The translations under genes were made by a program, and so were the position numbers. From NCBI RefSeq assembly GCF_963082655.1, contig NC_081552.1:123604458-123668457 (forward strand): DNA of 64,000 nucleotides. Direction: 5' to 3'. The notes below the pieces were generated by a model, which worked only from the letters and a program-made list of their open reading frames with translations, had not been told where the DNA came from and searched no databases. Of this stretch, positions 52,441-64,000 are shown piece after piece (the stretch's first letter is position 1; each line of letters opens with the position of its first letter). The DNA comes from Stomoxys calcitrans. Its lineage: Eukaryota > Arthropoda > Insecta > Diptera > Muscidae.

Positions 52441-52449
52441 CAGTCATAC

Positions 52450-53040
52450 AAAATGATCGGCTGTGCCGGCGTCAATCGATGGTTTCCCAGAATCAATATT
52501 TTCAATGCACTTATACTTAAAATATTTTTTATATTAATTATTTTTTGTATTATTATAATGAACTATATAAAATATGCATCTAGTGCATTTATTGAGCCCA
52601 TTGCATTGCCTTTATAGAAATTATAAAGTCCAATGCATTCTCCTGAACAGTGTAGGACAAATGTAGCAATATCAGCAGAAAGAGTTCCTTGGCATAGTGG
52701 AATAAGTTTATAAAACACGAAAATGTATTGCAAGTGTTTGCATGTATTTGTTGTGGCCGTGTCATTCATTTGTTGCTCAACATTGGCTTGTGACTGCGGG
52801 TTTGTTGATGTAATTTGATATTCTTTTGTTTGTGCCACTTTCTTGTTGGCTTGCATGAGTCGACAAATGTGTTGTGCAAGATTGTATTGGGGAGGCTACA
52901 ACGATCGCGATTTCGGCATTACCAGGGCCTCATCAGATTGTTTTACCACCAAAAGGTGACATGCTTCCACCTCCTCACTAATTAGTGGGCAGTGCAATGG
53001 TAGTAGCATGAATTGCGATTGAAACGTTGGGTCTTCTTAG
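52450..53040. other. Sequence without recognised genes
   Basis: One minus-strand frame (52856-52563, 97 aa) starts MQANKKVAQTKEYQITSTNP. It could be a leader of the gypsy-type remnant, but nothing confirms that. Otherwise nothing is recognised. Confidence 0.35.
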
Positions 53041-53044
53041 TCAA

Positions 53045-53290
53045 GTGTATTTTATTTTTATGGATGGGGGTATACTTATTTCGTTTTTCCGTTTGGAAAA
53101 CCTCTAAATAGTATGGTCTAAATCAGTCCATAACCTGATATAGCTGCCATATAAACCAATCTTTCGATTAGACTTCTTGGGCTTCTAGAGGAAGCAACTC
53201 TTATCCAATATGGATGAAATTTTGCATATGTCGCTTTTGTATGACTTCCAACAGCTGTTCCAAGATGGTCTAAATCGGTTGATAATCTGA
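53045..53290 (+). repeat. INE-like element fragment
   Basis: It opens with 'ttttatggatgggggtatac', then jumps from 'aaacctctaaatag' directly to a monomer ('cataacctgatatagctgccatataaacca'). The TA/GTCY core is therefore deleted. It ends where LOA-B begins, at about 53288. Confidence 0.75.
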
Positions 53291-55270
53291 TAAAGGCAAG
53301 GTTACATTTAAGTGACAGTCTGCCATTAGTATCACTTAGACGTTTTCGTCCATTGTGATACCACAGGAACAAAAGAAAGAAGATGTCTTATAATTCCTAC
53401 CGATGAACCATCAAAATCGCTTTAAAAGCCCAACAACTTGCGAATGTACACATCCGTTAAATCAGACAGATTCTTAGAGAAATGAGACCCTAAAGTGGAA
53501 CTTCTTCTGACTGCCAGCACACACCTCACATAGCAGACTAATACGAAGGCAAACTTTCTCATTCGTGTGGTAAGGTTTTCCTGCTTTCGGAATGAAAATG
53601 ATCTGTGTCCCTCCATCCCATATATGACATGCTGATACAAGCAGAGTATATCTCCCTAAGCCAGGGAACCAGTCTATCAGACACAGCTTGTAATTCAACC
53701 GGTGATACATCACCTGGCGACTTAAAGGAGTCGAAACTTCTTAACGCCCAAAGGCGCCGACGAATGCATATCAGTGACAACCTCTTCAGGCCCCACGTTG
53801 TCCATGGGAGAATTTCCCGGGAAATGTATATGAACCAGTAGTTCTTGTGTTTCCTCACTAGACATTGTCCATAAATTCTCTGACTTCTGAATATATCCCA
53901 CCGTAATAGTTCTCGAGGACAGAACCTTCTTTAGTCTATAGGCCTCAGATGTATACTCCACGGGGCTGCAGGATTCAACCCATGTCTTGTTCTGAGCCTT
54001 TATAAGTTCGCCCTTATATTGTCTTAGCTCAGCCTTATATGTGTCCCAATCGTGTGGTGCTCTTGTGACTTTCGCTCTGTTGAACAGTTTTCAGCAATCC
54101 TTCCTTAGACCAACTAGTTCTGGGGTCTACTATGGCATTCGCTGTTTGCCCCTTGGCTTGGCACTCTGACATGCTGACACCAGCGAGTCATTCAGGGCCT
54201 TCGTGATCCGCTTGATCATTATGTCTATATCCTCCGTTTCCTCTTCCTTTTTGGTCTAGAAGAAAACATTTTCTCCAATGCGCCTTTTTTCTATTTAGCC
54301 GAGGGACCACTTCTGCAGTATTTTCTCCAATAATACAACGATGATCAGAGAAGCTGTGGTCATCTAACACTTCCCAGTTGCATATTCTTATGCTAATATC
54401 TTCCGATACAAAGGTAACTTCTAGTACCTCCTGCCTGTTCCTGGTAATAAAGGTCAGTTTATCCCCTTTATTACAAATTGCAACTTATAATATGGTTGCC
54501 CAAAAAATAATTGCGGATTTTTTTAAAAGAAAGTAAATGCATTTTTAATAAAACTTAGAATGAACTTTAATCAAATATACTTTTTTTCTAAAGCGAGCTA
54601 AAAGTAACAGCTGATAACTGACAGAAGAAAGAATGCAATTACGGAGTCACAAGCTGTGAAAAAATTTGTCAACGCCGACTATATGAAAAATCCGCAATTA
54701 CTTTTTGGGCAACCCAATATATTCGATAAGCAGCTCACCCCCTTCGTTGATATCCGAACTTCCCCATATCTAGTAATATGTATGAGCATCACTTCCTACT
54801 AAGAGGCCCTTGTTCCCTGCAGAAGTGCCTTCAACCAGCGACTTAAGTTTTAAAGGCGCCGTCTCTGAATCGTGTGCCATATATGGGGAAGCCAACCAGT
54901 AATAAGACTAATTTATTTCAAGACTGGCTACTACTGAATCCTCAGTGCTTAGCGATGCAAGATGAAAAAAATTTAGACTACTCTTTGCAAAAATGCTGGC
55001 TCGGTATCTCCTATTCCCCATACCCTTGAGCAGTTTAAATCCAGGAGTTCTCAGCCCACGAACCATTCTGATACCGCCAGGAGTTGATTCGCTCAAGATT
55101 CGTTAGGTCTTATCACGATGAGCTTCCGTACGCATCTAACGAGGTGAGAAAATAGTGGAACCACTCAGGACACTTGCGGTGTTTACGATTCCTCCTTAAA
55201 TGCTTCACTAGCTGCTGCTGTCGAAGTACTTTTTGAGTTCAGTACTTCCCCGCTGGGGCACACTTCCCCG
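53286..55270 (-). pseudogene. LOA-B copy with internal deletion
   Basis: Minus strand, from the right: the ORF1 tail (about 55250-55090), endonuclease start with GIRMVRGLRTPGFKLLKG (55077-55020) and HSFSDHRCI (about 54357-54330). The linker and RT start SPGDVSPVELQAVSDRLVPW are at about 53730-53670, and VIFIPKAGKPYHT-like sequence is near 53590. The sequence then jumps into the C-terminal tail (VRRSSTLGSHFSKNLSDLTD, about 53515-53456) and 3' UTR, so the RT palm and RNase H are deleted. It is interrupted by a small MITE at about 54489-54719. Stops and shifts are frequent. Confidence 0.8.
54489..54719. mobile_element. mariner-type MITE of about 230 bp
   Basis: The right end reads 'aaaaatccgcaattactttt' and then 'tgggcaaccca'. 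The left end reads 'tggttgcccaaaaaataatt' and then 'gcggattttt'. These are inverted repeats of about 30 bp with few mismatches, followed by TA on the right. The left end has lost two or three bases. It resembles the TIRs of cecropia-like mariner elements in insects, from memory. There is no coding capacity. It sits in the endonuclease region of the LOA-B copy. Confidence 0.85.
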
Positions 55271-56305
55271 CAGTACCAAAATTGGTAATATTTTGTACTT
55301 TCTGTTCAGATGGGTCTAAATTTTGGTTTGTAGGTACTTGTAAGAAATATATGATGGGTGGCTAAATGGTCTATTCACCATTCGCACATTTTGCTAGCAA
55401 AATTGGTACAATTTGGTGCTTTTTTCATAAATAGAGCTAGAGGTCTGAAATTTGGCATGTAGTACTACCAAGAAATATATGATTCGTGACTAAATGATTT
55501 ATTAAAAATTCAAACATTTTGGTACCAAAATTGGTACCATTTGGTACTTTCTTCACATATGGAGCTAGAGGTCTGAAATTTGACATTCATGTACAACTAG
55601 GAAAAATAGGATGGGTGACTAAATAATCTATTCACAACTCGTACATTTTAGTACCATTTGGTACTTTCTTTACAGATAAAGCTAGAAGTCTGAAATTTGG
55701 CTTGTAGGTATAAAGAGGAAATGTATAATGGGTGACTTAATGATCCATTCATGATCCATGATACCATAAAGGGCAAAACAGTACGAAATGGCTTATTTTC
55801 GCCTACAACGAACGGGAACAGGTAGAATAAAGCAATTTGACAATCATTTTCGCAGTCTTGACAAAAACATGATATGTGGAAGAAAACTTACTAATTGTGG
55901 TACAATTGGTACCTTGAAAGTATATATTGGGCAACTAGGAGATACTTTTTATTCGTATATTTAGGTACTAAAACATATAGAATGGTACTTTCTTTACAGA
56001 GTGATCTTAAGTTCTCAAAATTGGGGTACAGCTACACCTTGAGTATGAATTGTGGGGGACCAGAATATTTTTTCAACATCGAACACTTAGTTACTATAAC
56101 ATACAAAAAGGTACTTTCTTGAATAGAGCTAGAGCCCTAAATATCCGATGTATTGTTATTTTTGGTAAAATTTGGTACTTTCTTTACAGAAGGGGACAGT
56201 TTTCTGAAATTTTTTACCCAATTATTACAAAACTTTATAGTCTTATAAACTGAGTGACTGCTAAGGTTTTTGGAATTCCTACACTAAAAGGGGGTATTCA
56301 ATAGG
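55271..56305. repeat. GGTACC-rich tandem array, copy 1
   Basis: Monomers of about 115-127 bp contain 'gagctagaggtctgaaatttggcat', 'gatgggtgactaaatgatctatt-a-aattc' and 'acattttggtaccaaaattggtaccatttggtactttcttt'. The first-mentioned phrase starts near 55436, 55562 and 55679 and degenerates afterwards. The array ends with 'cctacactaaaaggg', which also ends the second array at about 62465-62480. Confidence 0.8.
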
Positions 56306-57235
56306 TCCGCCTAGCTGACCATCGGGATGCTATCTATATATATAAAAAAGTTGAGTGACTGACTGATTGCTGACTGACTTCTCATCGCCCAGACCAAACA
56401 GCTCAAGTTAGATTCATGAAATTTTGCACGAATGTTGATCTTGGGTCATAGGCACGGGATAATTAAACTTTTGTCATCTGTTCTTTGCGGACGTACAAAG
56501 TACAAGGTTTTTAATATGTATCCAATTGATAAGTTGTAAATCCTCATCTATCTGCCTTAAACAGTGTACAGGTATTGAGGTGTCTTCGAAAAAATTCAAA
56601 TTTAAGAACACAAAACATTTACATTTATTCTCCTGCTCTACCTTTTGTACGTGGTTCGTAACTAACATATACTTGCCGTCTATAAGGTTTTATTGGAAAT
56701 TGATATTTTAAACTTGTGTCAACAACCATCCTGCTTTGTATCTGTTCCTTAATATAAGCTTTAATTGCACACATTTACATGCCGGCAAGTGGTTTTTGTA
56801 CCAGCTAAGCTTTTTAGATTGATACATCCCTGCAAATTTGGTTGTTGTACATGCTACAAGCATACAATTATGAAACACAGAGTTCAATTTGGTTGCGATA
56901 TTGGCTAAACCTTTACTTTAAAAGAATACCCCTGTAGCCACTGAACCTAAAACTTAAATATTAATTGCTCTAAGATCAACTGCAAAAATCCCGATTCCGA
57001 TGTTTCGATAGTGTCTTGTTGGCTATGTTTGGATTCATATCACGTAAAATGTGTCGGATAAGCTGCACGCGTTGCCGATAATTTAAGGGAACGAAAAGGT
57101 CTACGCTGGTGCTGTACCACATGCAGATTATTTGATATTGAATTTTACACATCCTTCAAAAAAATACGTTCCGAGTTACACAATATAAGCACTGAATTCA
57201 ACGCCTTGATGAATAGATTTGTAAAATATAAAGAA
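56306..57235. other. Short GACT repeat and unrecognised sequence
   Basis: 'tctatatatataaaaaagttgagtgactgactgattgctgactgac' (56331-56377) followed by 'catgaaattttgcacgaatg' resembles the start of another small element. The rest has short frames only (56474-56668 minus, 56526-56711 plus). I cannot assign it. Confidence 0.4.
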
Positions 57236-57239
57236 ATAT

Positions 57240-58790
57240 TTGATAAAACATTTTATTAAGATCAGTTCCTTGAATCTCCATCTGACTCCCTTCCCAAAAG
57301 GAAAGAGCCGATTGATGCAGCCTATGACAAACCAGCTGATGAAGATAATATTCAATCAATTTCACAACCGTTACCATCAATTCATGTTCAGGAAACTCCG
57401 TCTAAAACCAGATATACTGGAAAATCAATTGAAAATAGAGATCTATTAACGGAACTTACAGTGACTGAATCTAGAGCATTTTTCTCTCTTCAAGTCACCC
57501 CTAATTTACCTAACTCACCTATCCCATCCGACCTGAAGGTGGTTTGTACCTAAACGCACTATATTTGCTGCCCAATTTGCTGCTGAGACGACAGAAGAAG
57601 ACATATTATCTTATATTAAAAGCAAAGCCAACACTGCCACTGATATAAAAGTCTACATATAGGGATGTTCCCAGATCTGATATAGTTTATCTACTTGATA
57701 CTCAAAAAAAAAAACTAATTTCTATACCTTCTGTTGATACCTTTTATCTAGTTTATCAAAATGTTAGAGGTTTGCATACTAAATTATCAGCCTTATATAT
57801 TAAGAGTTACAATTTTAGTTACAATGTTAGAGCATTTACTGAAACCTGACTTCAAAGTAACATTTATGACAGCGAGATTTTTTGTCAAAAGTTTGAGGTA
57901 TTTAGACGAGATCGTGTAGATAGTTCCAAAAGAAGAGGCGGTGGTGTCTTGGAAACTATTTCTTCTGAATTACCTACTGAAGAAATTGTCTTTCCCACAC
58001 CGGTTGATATGGAAATTGCCGCTGTTAAGAACCGTCTTAGATATTTATCCATATTTATTACCTATTCATATATTCCTCCGTCTTCAAGCGTTGAAACGTA
58101 CATGAAGCACATTTCATTTAATCTACATGCCTTCCAGTCTACAAGGTCAAACGATATATTAATCACTCTTGGGTACTTTAATCTGCCATATATTAAATGG
58201 ATATAATATTAATGAGTTGTTAGACAATGAAATAAATGAGGGTACTGAAAATGCATTGGTCCATTAATAAATTTTGGTCTGTCGCAATAAATAAGATCTG
58301 TAACTCACGTGGAAGACTCCTTGACCTCATATTCGTAAGTCATCCCAGCGATATATTGTTTTTTACTTTTACCCGCATTACCCGTCCAGAGAATAAATAG
58401 CACCCAATTATAAACCTTTAGATCCCTCTATCGGTCCTTTTTTATTAAATTGGATAAAGTAATTTGGTAATACAGTGTCTAGTAAAATTGGTGTGAGTTC
58501 TGGGGTTCCACAACAGAGCCATTTGTTAAATAATGAGTTGCCGAATGTAGTCTAAAGTACTTATGTATGCGGACAATGTCAAAATATTTCTGTCGCATAA
58601 TCTAGAGACGTATCAAAGTTTACTGCAATCTGATCTTAACAGTTTTTTTTGCAAAAATAATCTACTGGAACTAAACATAAAAAAATATAAGCATATGACA
58701 TTTTTTAGACTAGGTACTATACAATCCAGTTATTATTTTGATGGCCGCTTAATTTAATCTGTCTCATCCATGACCGATATTGAGATCCTA
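57240..58790 (+). pseudogene. Jockey-superfamily element fragment related to J1
   Basis: A piece of ORF1 is present (about 57480-57660; FFSLQVTPNLPNSP, FAAQFAAETTEEDILSYIKS). The endonuclease start has YQNVRGLHTKLSAL (about 57758-57800), a TET* box and RRGGGV (about 57932-57949). 57949-58206 then reads FITYSYIPPSSSVE and an altered GDFN box (LGYFNLP). Most of the RT is deleted. 58563-58757 carries the active-site box as YADN (about 58566-58577) and NNLLELNIKKYKHM. It is related to but distinct from the copy at 6490-12098. Confidence 0.7.
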
Positions 58791-58882
58791 TTGGATCTCC
58801 CACGGTACAATTTCCCAATTTTTTTTAACAAACCTTATTTTGTCGAGAGGCTCTTTCATTTGACATAATTCCAGTACATTCC

Positions 58883-59041
<159 letters not shown>

Positions 59042-59110
59042 CCAGCGCGAATGGAATGTACTGGAATTATGTCAAATGAAAGAGCCTCTCGAAAAAATAA
59101 GGTTTGTTAA

Positions 59111-60687
59111 AACAAGTAAAAAGGCGTTAAGTTCGGCCGAACTTTGGATACCCACCACCTCGGGTATATATGTAAACCACCTTTCATCAAAATTCGGTGA
59201 AAATTTCATACCTTATACTCATATACCTCATACCGATCTCAACTATTTACGATACGGATGTCGAAAAGCCGAACATAAGTCACTGTGTCAAATTTCTGTG
59301 AAATCGGATAATAAATGCGGCTTATTTGGGGCCAAGATTTTAAATCGAGATATCGGTCTACATGGCAGCTATATCCAAATCTGGACCGATTTGGGCCAAG
59401 TTGCATAAACATGCCGAAGAGCCTAACACTAAGCACTGTCCCAAATTTCGGCGAAATCGGACAATAAAAAATCCAGAGATCGGTCTATATGGCAGCTATA
59501 TTCAAATCTGGACCGATCTGGGCAAAATTGAAGAAGGACGTCGAAGAGCCTAACCAAACTCACTGTCTCAAATTTCAGCTACATCGGACAATAAATGCGT
59601 CTTTTATGGCCCCAAAACCTAAAACAGAGAGATCGGTCTATATGGCAGCTATATCCAAATCTGGACCGATCTGTGCGATATTGCAGAAGTATGTCAAGGG
59701 GCTTAACTTAACTCACTGTTCTAAATTTCGGGGACATCGGGCAATAAATGAGCATTTTATGGGCCCAAAACCATAAATCAAGAAATCGGTCTATATGGCA
59801 GCTATATCCAAATTTGAACCGATCTGGACCAAATTGAAGAAATATGTCAAAGGGCCTAACACATCTCACTGTCCCAAATTTCAGCAAAATCGGATAATGA
59901 ATGTGGCTATTATGGGCCTTACACCATAAATCGGAGGATCGATCTATATGACAGCTATATCCAAATCTGGACCGATCTGAGCCAAATTAACGAAGGATGT
60001 CGATGGGCCTTACACAATTCACTGCCCCGAATTTCATAAAAATCGGATAATAAATGTGGCTTTTGTGGGCCTAAGACCCTAAACCGGAGGATCGGTCTAT
60101 ATGGCAGCTATATCCAAATCTGAACCGATCTGGACTAAATTAAAGAAACATGTCAAAGGGCCTAAGAAAACTCACTGTCCCAAATTTAAGCGAAATCGGA
60201 CCATAAATGTGGCTTTTATGGGCCTTAGACCCTAAATCGGAGGATCGGTCTATATGGCAGCTATATCCAAATCTGGACCGATCTGAGCCAAATTGACAAA
60301 GGATGTCGAAGGGCCTAAGACAACTCACTACCCCAAATTTCAACAAAATCGGATAATAAATGTGGCTTTTATGGGCCTAAGACCCTAAATCGGCGGTTCG
60401 GTCTATATGGGGGCTATATCAAGATATAGTCCGATATAGCCCATCTTCGAACTTAACCTGCTTATGGACAAAAAAAGAATCTGTGCAAAATTTCAGCTCA
60501 ATATCTCTATTTTTAAAGACTGTAGCGTGATTTCAACAGACAGACGGACGGACATGGCTAGATCGTCTTAGATTTTTACGCTGATCAAGAATATATATAC
60601 TTTATAGGGTCGGAAATGGATATTTCGATGTGTTGCAAACGGAATGACAAAATGAATATACCCCCATCCTTCGGTGGTGGGTATAAA
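59111..60687 (-). mobile_element. INE-like element, minus orientation, inserted in the palindrome
   Basis: It begins 'acaagtaaaaaggcgttaag' and ends 'ccttcggtggtgggtataaa'. Eight monomers with 'tcggtctatatggcagctatatcc' occur at about 59350-60400, at roughly 152-bp spacing. They are followed by the reverse GTCY core ('acagacagacggacggacatgg', about 60537-60558), a TA stretch and 'cgatgtgttgcaaacggaatgac'. The open frames within (59076-59776 and 60140-60346) are repeat by-products. Confidence 0.9.
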
Positions 60688-60714
60688 AAATTGGGAAATT
60701 GTACCGTGGGAGAA

Positions 60715-61000
60715 ATAGTACGTACGTAAGTGGGAGAAATAGTACGTTTTGTACCGTAATTGGAACTGTCTTTGTAAATTGAACTAGAACTCTGAATTTT
60801 TGAACTTAGGTACACTATGGCAACTTAACTTGGGTAACTATAGAGTGACTTATAGATTTTTTGGAAATTTTTACATTTAGGTGCTAAAAAATTTACCAAA
60901 GAGGTTTAAAATATGTGAACTTTGTACAGTGCAGATGGAAAGAGGTAGAATTTTGAAACTTGACTTAACAGACATCTGACTTTACAGATATCTCTCGTTG
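60715..61000. repeat. GGTACC-rich array remnant
   Basis: 'gagaaatagtacgt' occurs twice. 'ttgaactagaactctgaatt' and 'gtgaactttgtacagtgcagatgg' are diverged relatives of the 55.3-56.3 kb monomers. The remnant is cut by the LOA-B fragment at about 61005. Confidence 0.55.
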
Positions 61001-61004
61001 TGAG

Positions 61005-61765
61005 ATTTGCGACAGTCGAGGGAGGTTTTTGTGTTTAGAAATACGTTTGCCAGGGATTTAATGGCTGATATTAATGACAATCGTCGTAATGCCATTATAT
61101 TTTAGCCATTCCACCACTTCCTTAATTACAAGGATCTCCGCTTGATACACACTGTAGTAGTCGGGTGACCTTTTCGTTATGACCAGTTCTAGGTCTTTAG
61201 AGAACACCCCAAAGCCCACCTAGTCGTTTAGTTCTGAGCCATCCGTATAAAAGTCTATGTAACTTCTGTTACCAGGGATATTGTAGTTTCAATCGGTTCT
61301 ATCAGTACAGTACCTTTTTTAAAAAAGCGGCTCAGGTAGAGTGTTCCACACTGCCTGGAACATCGGATATTGTATCAAGGATAACACAGTCTCCTTAGCC
61401 GCCACATGACCAAAGACAATGCTCCCTTAACCTCACGGCAGTGTTCGCTGCAATTTGTCGAGCCACAATGTCCAGAGGCATTAGATGTAGCATTAAATTC
61501 AGTGCATCAGATGGTACAGTCCTCAGTGCGGCTGTGATGCACAAACAAGCCATCCTTTGCATCCGGTTAAGTATTGAGCAGTATGTAGACTTTTGAAGCC
61601 CCGTCCACCAGACCACAACACCATGGCACCCGGTTGTACGTACCGGATTGACCCCATGGAGTTCTTCATCGGCAAGGGCTGCCGTCTCACTGTATAACAC
61701 GCTGCTACAACAATAACAGCCATATAGCATTACAGGTCTGACAACTGCAGTATATACCCAATGGC
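61005..61765 (-). pseudogene. LOA-B fragment: RT end and RNase H start
   Basis: The minus strand reads VVWWTGLQKSTYCSILNRMQ (61621-61562), RMACLCITAALRTVPSDALN and LMPLDIVARQIAANTAVRLR, as in 5500-5760. RNase H pieces then follow: the FYTDGSEL-like segment (about 61260-61235), YSKDLELVITKRSPDYYSVY-like residues near 61200-61150 and AEILVIKEVVEWLKYN-like residues near 61140-61090. It is truncated at both ends and lies between two pieces of the GGTACC-rich array. Confidence 0.75.
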
Positions 61766-62490
61766 GTGTAGATACAACTTAGAAATAAATGATGGATCAC
61801 TAAATGATCTATTAAAAATGTCAACATTTTGGTACCAAAATTGGTACCAGATGTTCAGAGAGAGCTAGAGGTCTGAAATTTGACATGTAGGTACAGCTAA
61901 GAATATATGATGGGTGACTAAATGTTCTATTAAAAATTCGTACATTTTGGTACCATTTGCTACTTTCTATTGAGATGGAGCTAGAGGTCTGAATTTTGGC
62001 ATATAGGTACAACTAAGATATATATGATTGGTGACTAAATGATCTATTAAAAATTCATACAGTTTGGTACCAAAATTGGTACCATTTGGTTACTCTTTAC
62101 AGATTGAGCTAGAGGTGTGAAATTTGGCATCCAGCTACAACTAGGAAAATCTATTCACTAATCACAACTCGTACATTTTGGTGTCATTTGGTACTTTCTT
62201 TTCGTATGATGATAGAGGTCTGAAATTTGGCATGTAGTTGCAAGAAGAAAATATAATGGGTGACTAAATTATCCATTAAAAATTCGTACATTTTGGTACC
62301 AAAAATTGCAAAATAGCATATCTTATGCCTTTACACTATATATTGGGCGACTTTATTTGGAGCTTTCTTTACAGAAGGGAACATATTTCTGAAATTTTAT
62401 ACGCAATTATAACAAAACTTCATTGCCTTATAAGCCGAGTGACTATCGAGGTTTCTGGAAGTCCTACACTAAAAAGGGTATCGAAAACGG
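61766..62490. repeat. GGTACC-rich tandem array, copy 2
   Basis: The same monomer as at 55.3-56.3 kb, with 'gagctagaggtctgaa' near 61863, 61979, 62107 and (changed) 62212. 'ggtaccaaaattggtacca' occurs at about 61831 and 62068. The array ends with 'cctacactaaaaagggtatc', matching the end of copy 1. Confidence 0.85.
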
Positions 62491-62784
62491 GGGCATCAAA
62501 GCGAACCACCGGCATACATAAAAATTAAATCAAATAGCGAACATTTCCAGAAAACGACATTTAAAACCAGGAACACACTCAAAGCCAAAACTATAAATAT
62601 AGATTAGTGCTGTCCGATTCAATTGTTAAGCTCCATGCTAACTGATGAGTGAAGCGGACGTATTTTCATTTCGCTTCTCAAAGACAACTATCTGAATCTT
62701 GGACTAGGTCCTACCTGTTTCTCAAAAACTTTAAAGCCTGTAAGGAGTAGGCCCTAAATAAACTGCAAGACCCGCCCCTACTTT
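62491..62784. other. Unassigned sequence
   Basis: The phrase 'gctgtccgattcaattgtta' (about 62610) is weakly similar to the SINE 3' body at about 22828-22850. The resemblance is too short to call. Nothing else was recognised. Confidence 0.3.
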
Positions 62785-64000
62785 AGGTGTACTTGGCACC
62801 TATAGTCGAGAGTAATGCTTCAATCGCACAACCAGTGGTCAGGCTAACAAATGAGGAAGTGACGAATAAACCACAGGGATGCAACTGTACATCCCTTTGG
62901 TTTATCCGTCCCCAGCCATTAAGTAAAGGTGGAGTTTCCGATTCAGGTTCAGACAGCGACAGTCATCGCAGTCGAATAGAGCGATGAGGACATCGAGATG
63001 ACGATAGAAGTGCAGAAGTGGGCGAAGGCTTTGCTAAGCTTATAAGAAGACCGAGAAAGCAATCCGGAGCTTGATGAAGGAGACCAAGGAGTGTGCACGG
63101 GAAGGGATGGAACTGACATTCCAAGCACTTCTATGGAAGCTGGAAAGAGAATCGGATTAACCGCAGAGAAAAACCCTGCTAAAACGCTAAAAAGAAAAAG
63201 AGCCCCCCGCTTTCTAGTCCTCTGGGAAAACCAGGGCAGTCCTCCCTCCCCAGGACACTATATGGAGTGTCCTGGGGATGTGACAAAATCGGAACAGGAA
63301 CGAAGAAAGCGCACATGAACAGATATGAGCTGAGTATGCAGTCATCGATATTGGCAGTGCTTTGAACAGAATGCCACCGGACCATCGGTCTCAAGTGGAG
63401 CATCTGGTTAATGAGCGGATTTTCGAACTTGTGTGGAACTCTGAAGAGGGTCCACCCATACAAGTGATGAGCTGCGAGTATAGAGGGGACATCTTCATGC
63501 TGCGCTTTGGGTCAGCCGAATGTATTGAAAGTATCCTTACTCCCTAGGAGGGCCAAAGCTCGGCCTGGTGCTCACAAGGGCGACGGTCTTCGTCAAGCGA
63601 TGGGGCAGCAAATCCGTGACGGATTATATGAGATCGAATCTGTCTTTTTCAAGATTGGGAAGACTATGATAGGCAATGGTCCTCATATTGAGACATCAGG
63701 CAGGCCAGTGGAAACAGACTCAAGACCGCCTAACGACTAGACCATCACCGACTTTCTTAATATTGACCAGTATGAGCAAAGCTCCTAATATTAAAACTTC
63801 AACCAGTGCAGGGACGGGAATCTCAATGCAGCCTAACGAACAGGGAGCCGACGATGGAACCACCACCGAATTTCTCCGGATTCGGAAGACCAGTATAAAT
63901 AACTCCTAATACTAAAACATCAGGCGATGCAGAGACAGGAAACTCAATGCAGCTTAACGAACAGGGAGTCCATTTATTCAAGATTCGAAAGAACATGATG
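62785..64000 (+). pseudogene. LOA-A ORF1, cut by the window end
   Basis: It parallels 20840-22520. VVRLTNEEVTNKPQGCNC is at about 62832-62885 and 63362-63547 contains HRSQVEHLVNERIFELVWNS and a GPPIQVMSCEYRGDIF-type run. From about 63640 the (F)FKIGKT-NEQG repeat units begin again. A small duplicated stretch around 'catccctttggttta' distinguishes it from the other copy. Stops and shifts at about 62987, 63318 and 63547 show that it is not functional. The 3' part lies beyond the window. Confidence 0.75.

Noticed and set aside
56474..57180. Helitron helicase remnant on the minus strand
   Set aside because: A few short peptides were suggestive but no helicase motif could be found.
59076..59776. 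Overlapping frames of 110, 63 and 95 aa as genes
   Set aside because: They are translations of the 152-bp INE-like monomer, with the same peptide recurring at each unit.
62600..62660. A second SINE copy
   Set aside because: Only about 20 bases resemble the SINE body and no promoter boxes are present.

Overview
The window looks like repeat-rich, probably heterochromatic or intergenic DNA of a higher fly. Two points suggest a calyptrate such as a muscid or stomoxyine: the tRNA-derived SINE and the 150-bp-monomer elements carrying TA and GTCY microsatellites match repeat types I associate with those genomes. The species assignment is inference from memory. I found no convincing intact single-copy host gene, no tRNA or rRNA gene, no CRISPR array and no bacterial operon. 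Nearly everything recognisable is a transposable element or its debris. The one clear trace of a host gene is a broken, apparently intron-less fragment of non-muscle myosin II heavy chain at about 30.0-30.85 kb.

Layout. 0-2.5 kb: Helitron-like ends and arrays, then two opposed fragments of a LOA/I-type retrotransposon that I call LOA-A. 2.5-14.9 kb: a four-level nest. An INE-like element (2527-14856) is split by a second LOA-type element, LOA-B (2705-12467, 15-bp duplication). LOA-B is split by a Jockey-superfamily element (about 6490-12098), which is split by an RTE-type element (8904-11472, 14-bp duplication). A Tc1 transposon (12529-14125) sits separately in the INE-like element. 14.9-20 kb: mostly AT-rich sequence with one LOA-A tail and one INE-like fragment. 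20-25.6 kb: the longest LOA-A copy, with a SINE inside its endonuclease. 25.6-29.8 kb: alternating Helitron-like and INE-like tandem arrays. 29.9-31.4 kb: the myosin pseudogene and a possible BEL/Pao scrap. 31.4-32.9 kb: a well preserved INE-like element. 33.2-36.7 kb: a decayed Jockey-superfamily element on the minus strand. 38.9-46.3 kb: a minus-strand LOA-A copy split by an intact copia-type LTR retrotransposon (40103-44419, LTRs identical by eye), with a second, intact Tc1 copy (44424-46067) inside the target-site duplication of copia. 46.4-50.2 kb: an INE-like end, AT-rich DNA and a Helitron-like element interrupted by a 231-bp MITE. 51.3-52.4 kb: a gypsy gag-protease remnant. 53-62.5 kb: LOA-B fragments, a GGTACC-rich tandem array, a Jockey-type fragment and a long palindrome with an INE-like element in one arm. 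62.8-64 kb: the start of another LOA-A ORF1, cut by the window end.

The only intact reading frames of typical family length are the copia polyprotein (1313 aa) and the Tc1 transposase of the second copy (342 aa). The first Tc1 copy has lost 15 internal residues. All non-LTR elements carry stops, frameshifts or deletions. The value of the window is its stratigraphy: several insertion events can be ordered exactly from target-site duplications and from uninterrupted paralogues elsewhere in the same window. I did not find a convincing new biological system.
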